A model generated the notes under the pieces. That model made no database searches. It had not been told where the DNA came from and worked only from the letters and a program-made list of their open reading frames with translations. From JBFHKO01 sp041595355 (lineage in GTDB: Bacteria > Pseudomonadota > Gammaproteobacteria > Enterobacterales > Aeromonadaceae), in contig JBFHKO010000106.1 of the NCBI GenBank assembly GCA_041595355.1, forward strand, positions 1 through 8,673: 8,673 bases of DNA, in the 5' to 3' direction. The first letter of the stretch is position 1, and every line of letters starts with the position of its first letter. Positions 1 to 3,714 of the stretch are shown one piece after another. The position numbers were made by a program, and so were the translations under genes.

Positions 1-187
1 GCCCCCGCTGTTCGAGCTGCAGCTGCTCGAGGGCACTGCGTGGTGCCACCTTGACGAAAAAGCTGCGCTCGCCATCCTGGATCATGACCCGCCGCTGGGG
101 GGGCTCGTTAATCAGGGGATCCCGATGACGGATCACGAAGGGCTGCTGCAAGGTAGTGGATATCTGGTTGGCTATGGATTGCCACAT
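1..187 (-). CDS. yniA: Fructosamine/ketosamine kinase family protein (YniA-like), N-terminal fragment
   Basis: The minus strand from position 187 reads an open frame of 62 codons that runs off the left edge. It begins MWQSIANQIS and contains SFFVKV at residues 42-47. As I recall E. coli YniA, it opens MWQ and has FFVK at the same place; Lys46 would be the ATP-binding lysine of this kinase-like fold. The family phosphorylates sugar-amine adducts (fructosamines or ketosamines), but the substrate of the YniA branch is uncertain. The ATG has a clear ribosome binding site, GGAGG, about 5 nt upstream on the minus strand, which fixes the start. The gene diverges from thrS with a 283-nt gap. One oddity is that the Gly-Gly pair normally found about 17 residues before FFVK is not seen (the region reads PLINEPPQRR). 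Catalytic residues lie beyond the edge, so activity cannot be judged. Confidence 0.8.
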   Translation of the reverse strand, partial: MWQSIANQISTTLQQPFVIRHRDPLINEPPQRRVMIQDGERSFFVKVAPRSALEQLQLEQRG

Positions 188-232
188 GCTGCCTCCGACT
201 ATGCCAAGGATGTCGTCACGCCTCGTGCTGTC

Positions 233-261
233 AGTATAGATGGCATGGCATCTTTGGCTGG
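233..261 (-). promoter_or_regulatory. Possible sigma70 promoter for the yniA-like gene
   Basis: On the minus strand a good -10 box, TATACT, lies at 233-238, with a weak -35, CCAGCC, at 256-261 and a 17-nt spacer. Transcription would begin near 226, giving a leader of about 39 nt that includes the GGAGG site. Only the -10 is convincing, so this is a tentative call. Confidence 0.3.
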
Positions 262-316
262 CCAATCCCTGCACGGTGTGACGGCGGGGGCTCCATCCGT
301 GACGAAGGCCACGCAA

Positions 317-345
317 TTGCGCCTGGCGGCGCTTTTATTTACACT
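317..345 (+). promoter_or_regulatory. Probable sigma70 promoter of thrS
   Basis: TTGCGC at 317-322 and TACACT at 340-345 are separated by exactly 17 nt. The predicted start, near 352, falls just before the first leader hairpin (354-378), so the transcript would begin almost directly with that structure. The leader would be about 119 nt. The agreement between promoter position and hairpin start supports both calls. Confidence 0.55.
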
Positions 346-353
346 GCACTGCC

Positions 354-378
354 ACATGTCCGGGAGTAGCGGACATGT
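354..378 (+). promoter_or_regulatory. thrS leader hairpin 1, tRNA-Thr anticodon-arm-like (operator domain 4 type)
   Basis: A perfect 9-bp stem, ACATGTCCG (354-362) with CGGACATGT (370-378), closes a 7-nt loop, GGAGTAG. Numbered as an anticodon loop, positions 34-36 read AGU, so G35 and U36, the main ThrRS anticodon identity bases, are present. The last four loop bases, GUAG, are identical to those of the second hairpin at 432-448. In E. coli the thrS operator has two stem-loops that bind the two ThrRS subunits; this would be the upstream one. Position 33 is G rather than the usual U. Confidence 0.6.
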
Positions 379-431
379 CCGGAAGAATCGCTTTTACACA
401 CCATGCTTACGATTTCACTGCACTCGCAAGT

Positions 432-448
432 GGCACTTGGTAGGTGTC
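432..448 (+). promoter_or_regulatory. thrS leader hairpin 2, mimic of the tRNA-Thr(GGU) anticodon arm (operator domain 2 type)
   Basis: GGCAC (432-436) and GTGTC (444-448) form a 5-bp stem, including one G-U pair, around the 7-nt loop TTGGTAG. This is the geometry of an anticodon arm. The loop has U at position 33 and GGU at 34-36, a genuine threonine anticodon. As I recall, the E. coli tRNA-Thr(GGU) loop is UUGGUAA, one base different. The structure ends 10 nt before the AAGGA ribosome binding site of thrS (459-463), so bound ThrRS would block initiation, as established for E. coli ThrRS autoregulation. An alternative pairing, AGTGG (430-434 region) with CCACT, extends the same hairpin with a bulge. 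Confidence 0.7.
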
Positions 449-470
449 ACCACTGTATAAGGAATGAACC

Positions 471-2399
471 ATGCCTGTTATCACCCTTCCCGATGGTAGC
501 CAACGCCATTTCGATCGCCCCGTCTCCGTGCTGGATGTGGCCCAGGACATTGGTCCCGGGCTTGCCAAGGCCTGTATTGCCGGCCGTGTTGATGGCGAGC
601 TGGTGGATGCCTGCGAACTGATCGCCCAGGATGCCAAGCTGGCTATCATCACCAGCAAGGACGAGGAGGGCCTGGAGATACTGCGCCACTCCTGCGCCCA
701 CCTGCTGGGGCATGCCATCAAGCAGCTGTGGCCCACGACCCGCATGGCTATTGGCCCGACCATCGACAACGGCTTCTACTATGACGTCGATCTGGAGCAC
801 CCCCTGACGGAGGAGGATCTGGCGGCACTGGAAGCACGCATGCAGGAGCTGGCGCAGAAAGAGTATGCGGTGATCAAGCAGAAGGTGAGCTGGCAGGAGG
901 CCCGGGATGCCTTCGCGGCGCGCGGCGAGACCTACAAGCTGGCCATTCTGGACGAGAACATCGGTCGCGATGAGCAGCCGGGGCTCTATCATCACGAAGA
1001 GTACCTCGACATGTGCCGCGGTCCCCATGTGCCCAACATGCGCTTCTGCCAGCACTTCAAGTTGCAGAAGGTCGCCGGCGCCTACTGGCGCGGGGATGCC
1101 AAGAACAAGATGCTGCAGCGCATCTATGGTACCGCCTGGGCCGACAAGAAGCAGCTCAAGGCCTACCTGCAGCGCCTCGAGGAGGCGGCCAAGCGCGATC
1201 ACCGCAAGATCGGCAAGCAGCAGGATCTGTTCCACTGGCAGGAAGAGGCGCCGGGCATGGTCTTCTGGCACAACGACGGCTGGACCATCTACAAGGAAGT
1301 GGAAAACTTCATGCGCGGCCAGCTGCGCAAGTATGGCTACGAAGAGATCCGGGCCCCCATGATCATGGATGTCTCCATGTGGGAGCGCTCCGGCCACTGG
1401 GACAAGTACCAGGACGCCATCTTCGCCACCGAGTCGGAGAAGCGCACCTACGCCGTCAAGCCGATGAACTGCCCGGGGCATATCCAGATCTTCAATCAGG
1501 GGCTCAAGTCCTACCGCGATCTGCCCTACCGGATGGCCGAGTTCGGCATAGTGCATCGCAACGAGCCCTCCGGTTCCCTGCACGGCCTGATGCGGGTGCG
1601 CTCCTTCACCCAGGATGACGCCCACGTCTTCTGTACCGAAGAGCAGATACTGCAGGAAGTCACCAGCTGCATCCAGATGGTGTTCGACACCTACAAGGTG
1701 TTCGGCTTCGAGCAGATCGACATCAAGCTCTCCACCCGTCCGGAGAAGCGCATCGGCTCCGACGAGATCTGGGACAAGTCCGAACAGGCACTGGCCGAGG
1801 CGTTGCAGGCCAACAACCTGAGCTTCGAACTGCAGCCGGGCGAGGGGGCCTTCTATGGCCCGAAGATTGAATTCACCCTCTATGACTGCCTGGGCCGAGC
1901 CTGGCAGTGCGGTACCATCCAGCTTGACTTCTCCATGCCGGCCCGGCTGGGCGCCTCCTATGTGGGCGAAGACAACGAGCGTCATGTACCGGTGATGATC
2001 CACCGCGCCATTCTCGGCTCTCTGGAGCGTTTCATCGGCATCCTGACCGAGGAGACCGCCGGTCTGTTCCCCACCTGGCTGTCGCCGGTGCAGGTGGTGG
2101 TGCTGAATATCACCGACAATCAGGCCGATTATGTCAAACAGGTGGTCGAGACACTGAATGATGCCGGTATTCGTGCAACGGCGGACTTGAGAAATGAGAA
2201 GATTGGCTTTAAAATCCGCGAGCATACCCTGAAACGGGTGCCCTACATGTTCGTCTGCGGTGACAAAGAGGTCGAAGCCGGCCAGGTAGCAGTGCGAACC
2301 CGCAAGGGCGCGGATCTCGGAACCATCAAAGTGGAAGAGATGGTTTCCCGCATACAGCATGAGATCCGGACTCGAGAACACAAGAAAGTGGAGGAATAG
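471..2399 (+). CDS. thrS: Threonine--tRNA ligase (ThrRS)
   Basis: This cytosolic class II synthetase charges tRNA-Thr and edits mischarged seryl-tRNA. The product is 642 residues, the same length as recalled for E. coli ThrRS, and it aligns without gaps. Domains in order are TGS (about 1-61), editing domain (62-224), catalytic core (about 243-534) and anticodon-binding domain (about 535-642). Zinc ligands Cys334, His385 and His511 are all present. Editing-site residues His73, His77, Asp180, Cys182 and His186 are intact. Motif 2 Arg363 (in HRNEPSG) and motif 3 Arg520 are present. The ATG is preceded by AAGGA at 459-463, 7 nt away. The leader carries two anticodon-arm-like hairpins that probably mediate feedback repression. 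The last codons (GTG GAG GAA TAG) contain the infC ribosome binding site, so thrS and infC are likely translationally linked. Confidence 0.99.
   Translation: MPVITLPDGSQRHFDRPVSVLDVAQDIGPGLAKACIAGRVDGELVDACELIAQDAKLAIITSKDEEGLEILRHSCAHLLGHAIKQLWPTTRMAIGPTIDNGFYYDVDLEHPLTEEDLAALEARMQELAQKEYAVIKQKVSWQEARDAFAARGETYKLAILDENIGRDEQPGLYHHEEYLDMCRGPHVPNMRFCQHFKLQKVAGAYWRGDAKNKMLQRIYGTAWADKKQLKAYLQRLEEAAKRDHRKIGKQQDLFHWQEEAPGMVFWHNDGWTIYKEVENFMRGQLRKYGYEEIRAPMIMDVSMWERSGHWDKYQDAIFATESEKRTYAVKPMNCPGHIQIFNQGLKSYRDLPYRMAEFGIVHRNEPSGSLHGLMRVRSFTQDDAHVFCTEEQILQEVTSCIQMVFDTYKVFGFEQIDIKLSTRPEKRIGSDEIWDKSEQALAEALQANNLSFELQPGEGAFYGPKIEFTLYDCLGRAWQCGTIQLDFSMPARLGASYVGEDNERHVPVMIHRAILGSLERFIGILTEETAGLFPTWLSPVQVVVLNITDNQADYVKQVVETLNDAGIRATADLRNEKIGFKIREHTLKRVPYMFVCGDKEVEAGQVAVRTRKGADLGTIKVEEMVSRIQHEIRTREHKKVEE
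2187..2215 (+). promoter_or_regulatory. Internal sigma70 promoter for infC within thrS
   Basis: TTGAGA (2187-2192) and TAAAAT (2210-2215) each match the sigma70 consensus at five of six bases and are 17 nt apart. The predicted start near 2222 is about 180 nt upstream of infC. E. coli is known to carry infC promoters inside thrS. The boxes are encoded by codons unusual for this GC-rich gene (TTG AGA, then TTT AAA), which suggests that the DNA sequence itself is constrained. Confidence 0.6.
2390..2394 (+). promoter_or_regulatory. Ribosome binding site of infC, inside the thrS 3' end
   Basis: GGAGG lies 8 nt before an ATA at 2403. There is no comparable site close to the downstream ATG at 2448, so this site decides the infC start. 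Confidence 0.75.
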
Positions 2400-2402
2400 G
2401 CT

Positions 2403-2945
2403 ATAAAAGGCGAGAAGAGAACGGGTAAACAACCGCCACGCACCCGCATGAACGGCGAGATCAGAACCAAAGAGGTACGCCTCGTGGATCTGGACGGCGA
2501 ACCGCTTGGTGTCGTTACTATCGAAGAAGCGCTGGATCGCGCTGTGAAGGCGGGAGTCGATCTGGTCGAGATCAGCCCTAACGCCGAGCCGCCGGTGTGC
2601 CGTATCATGGACCACGGCAAGTTCCTCTATGAGAAGAGCAAATCTCAGAAAGAGCAAAAGAAGAAGCAAAAGCAGGTCCAGATCAAGGAAATCAAATTCC
2701 GGCCTGGAACTGATGAAGGCGACTATCAGGTAAAACTGCGCAACCTGATTCGTTTTCTAGAAGAAGGGGACAAGGCCAAAGTAACGCTGCGCTTCCGCGG
2801 CCGTGAAATGGCGCATCAGGACCTCGGCCTGAAAGTGCTGGAACGTGTAAAAAACGATCTGGACGAGCTGGCCGTAGTGGAGTCCTTCCCGAAAGTGGAA
2901 GGGCGCCAGGCCGTCATGATGCTGGCCCCGAAAAAGAAGCAGTAA
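2403..2945 (+). CDS. infC: Translation initiation factor IF-3, starting at AUA
   Basis: IF3 binds the 30S subunit, checks start-codon/initiator-tRNA pairing and prevents early subunit joining. From ATA at 2403 the product is 180 residues, equal to E. coli IF3. The N-terminus, KGEKRTGKQPPRTR then NGEIR, parallels the E. coli protein (KGGKR...INGEIR). The IF3 N domain (about 15-85) contains LVEISPNAEPPVCRI, followed by a Lys-rich linker and the C domain with FRPGTDEGDYQVKLRNL and LRFRGREMAHQ. The protein ends in LAPKKKQ. The only nearby ATG (2448) would remove 15 conserved N-terminal residues and lacks a ribosome binding site. E. coli infC starts at AUU and is autoregulated because IF3 discriminates against such codons; AUA here implies the same feedback. 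The gene is in the thrS frame, with only one sense codon between the UAG and the AUA. The start codon is inferred, and the gene identity is certain. Confidence 0.93.
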   Translation: MKGEKRTGKQPPRTRMNGEIRTKEVRLVDLDGEPLGVVTIEEALDRAVKAGVDLVEISPNAEPPVCRIMDHGKFLYEKSKSQKEQKKKQKQVQIKEIKFRPGTDEGDYQVKLRNLIRFLEEGDKAKVTLRFRGREMAHQDLGLKVLERVKNDLDELAVVESFPKVEGRQAVMMLAPKKKQ

Positions 2946-2962
2946 GGCCATTCAAGTAACAG

Positions 2963-2993
2963 ACCCATCTGGCCGATGGCCGGATGGGTTTTT
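2963..2993 (+). terminator. Terminator-like hairpin between infC and rpmI
   Basis: The arms 2963-2974 and 2978-2989 pair over 12 bp (one U-G), with a GAU loop and a T5 run at 2989-2993. This has the form of an intrinsic terminator, 17 nt after the infC stop. Because rpmI follows 45 nt later with no clear promoter in between, it may act as a partial terminator or attenuator rather than a full stop. Confidence 0.75.
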
Positions 2994-3004
2994 GTTCGCC
3001 TTTA

Positions 3005-3030
3005 CTGCATAACTGGCAGATACAATGCGG
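3005..3030 (+). promoter_or_regulatory. Possible hairpin covering the rpmI ribosome binding site
   Basis: CTGCAT (3005-3010) can pair with ATGCGG (3025-3030) over 6 bp with one U-G. This would bury part of the GGAG ribosome binding site (3029-3032), which lies 6 nt before the rpmI ATG. In E. coli, L20 represses rpmI-rplT translation by binding structures in this part of the mRNA. Whether this hairpin has that role cannot be told from one sequence. Confidence 0.3.
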
Positions 3031-3038
3031 AGTTTCGT

Positions 3039-3233
3039 ATGCCAAAGATGAAAAACAACAAGGGCGCTTGGAAGCGCTTTAAAAAGACCGCTAACGGCTT
3101 CAAGCGTAAGCAGTCTCACCTGCGTCACATCCTGACCAAGAAGAGCACCAAGCGTAAGCGTCACCTGCGTGCTATGAGCATGGTTGCCAAGAGCGACCTG
3201 AATCGTGTTACCAGCATGTTGCCGTACGCATAA
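3039..3233 (+). CDS. rpmI: 50S ribosomal protein L35
   Basis: This small, very basic protein of the large ribosomal subunit has 64 residues (65 in E. coli). The L35 signature is clear: MPKMK at the start, KRFKKT in the first third, LRHILTKKSTKRKRHLR in the middle and LPYA at the end. The start at 3039 is set by GGAG at 3029-3032 and by family length. An in-frame ATG at 2976 lies inside the terminator hairpin and would add 21 unrelated residues. Codons are strongly biased to CGT and AAG, as expected for highly expressed genes. rplT begins 14 nt after the stop, so the two are almost certainly one transcript. Confidence 0.98.
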   Translation: MPKMKNNKGAWKRFKKTANGFKRKQSHLRHILTKKSTKRKRHLRAMSMVAKSDLNRVTSMLPYA

Positions 3234-3247
3234 GGAAGGAGTGACCA

Positions 3248-3604
3248 ATGCCAAGAGTTAAACGTGGTGTGACTGCTCGTGCTCGTCACAAGAAAGTTCT
3301 GAAGCTGGCCAAAGGCTATTACGGTGCCCGTTCCCGTGTCTACCGCGTTGCGGTGCAGGCGGTTACCAAGGCTGGCCAATATGCTTACCGTGACCGTCGT
3401 CAGAAGAAGCGTCAGTTCCGCCAGCTGTGGATTGCTCGCATCAATGCGGCCGCGCGTCAGAATGGCCTCTCCTACAGCCGTTTCATCAACGGTCTGAAGA
3501 AAGCGTCCATCGAAATCGATCGCAAGATCCTGTCTGACATCGCTGTCCATGACAAGGGTACCTTTACTGCACTGGTTGAAAAGGCCAAAGCAGCACTGGC
3601 CTAA
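3248..3604 (+). CDS. rplT: 50S ribosomal protein L20
   Basis: L20 is a 23S rRNA-binding assembly protein and, in E. coli, the translational repressor of rpmI-rplT. The product is 118 residues, the same as E. coli. It has the basic extended N-terminus (MPRVKRGVTARARHKK) followed by the globular C-terminal domain with YAYRDRRQKKRQFRQLWI and ends in VEKAKAALA. AGGAG at 3237-3241 lies 6 nt before the ATG. The gene is followed within about 15 nt by a strong terminator, so the ribosomal protein transcript ends here and is not continuous with pheS. Confidence 0.99.
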   Translation: MPRVKRGVTARARHKKVLKLAKGYYGARSRVYRVAVQAVTKAGQYAYRDRRQKKRQFRQLWIARINAAARQNGLSYSRFINGLKKASIEIDRKILSDIAVHDKGTFTALVEKAKAALA

Positions 3605-3618
3605 GTCGCCGGCAGAAC

Positions 3619-3645
3619 AAGGGGAGGCTAGCGCCTCCCTTTTTT
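3619..3645 (+). terminator. Intrinsic terminator after rplT
   Basis: GGGAGGC (3622-3628) and GCCTCCC (3633-3639) form a GC-rich 7-bp stem with loop TAGC, extended by G-U and A-U pairs. It is followed by six T residues at 3640-3645. It closes the infC-rpmI-rplT transcript. Confidence 0.92.
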
Positions 3646-3672
3646 ATTGTGTACCGGCCGACAGTTTGGTAA

Positions 3673-3700
3673 TTAACTTCGCTGATCATTGATTGATAAT
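3673..3700 (+). promoter_or_regulatory. Possible promoter of the GGDEF-EAL gene
   Basis: GATAAT (3695-3700, five of six) is preceded by TTAACT (3673-3678, four of six) with a 16-nt spacer. The region is AT-rich, unlike its surroundings, and follows the rplT terminator, so a promoter is needed here. The predicted start near 3707 is only about 8 nt from the GTG at 3715, which would leave no room for a ribosome binding site. Confidence 0.35.
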
Positions 3701-3714
3701 AAGCAGACGCGCCT

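Noticed and set aside
319..340. Short GCGCC/GGCGC hairpin followed by a T-rich run, resembling a terminator
   Set aside because: Only 5 bp, no plus-strand gene upstream to terminate, and it overlaps the better-supported thrS promoter.
125..460. 111-codon plus-strand frame before thrS
   Set aside because: It overlaps the yniA-like gene in antisense and runs through the thrS promoter and leader hairpins, with no ribosome binding site or family resemblance.
2397..2405. UAG readthrough giving a ThrRS-IF3 fusion, since both genes share a frame
   Set aside because: The frame is shared, but nothing in the context suggests programmed readthrough; the close spacing is better explained by translational coupling.
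447..2669. 740-codon open frame on the minus strand opposite thrS and infC
   Set aside because: It lies wholly antisense to thrS and early infC, shows no recognisable domain, and is of the kind produced by GC-rich codon bias.
2448..2945. infC starting at ATG 2448
   Set aside because: It removes the conserved IF3 N-terminus and has no ribosome binding site; ATA 2403 has an ideal one.
3021..3026. TACAAT as a -10 box for rpmI
   Set aside because: No -35 at proper spacing, and a start near 3033 would remove the rpmI ribosome binding site.
2976..3233. rpmI starting at ATG 2976
   Set aside because: The start lies inside the terminator hairpin and adds 21 residues not found in L35.
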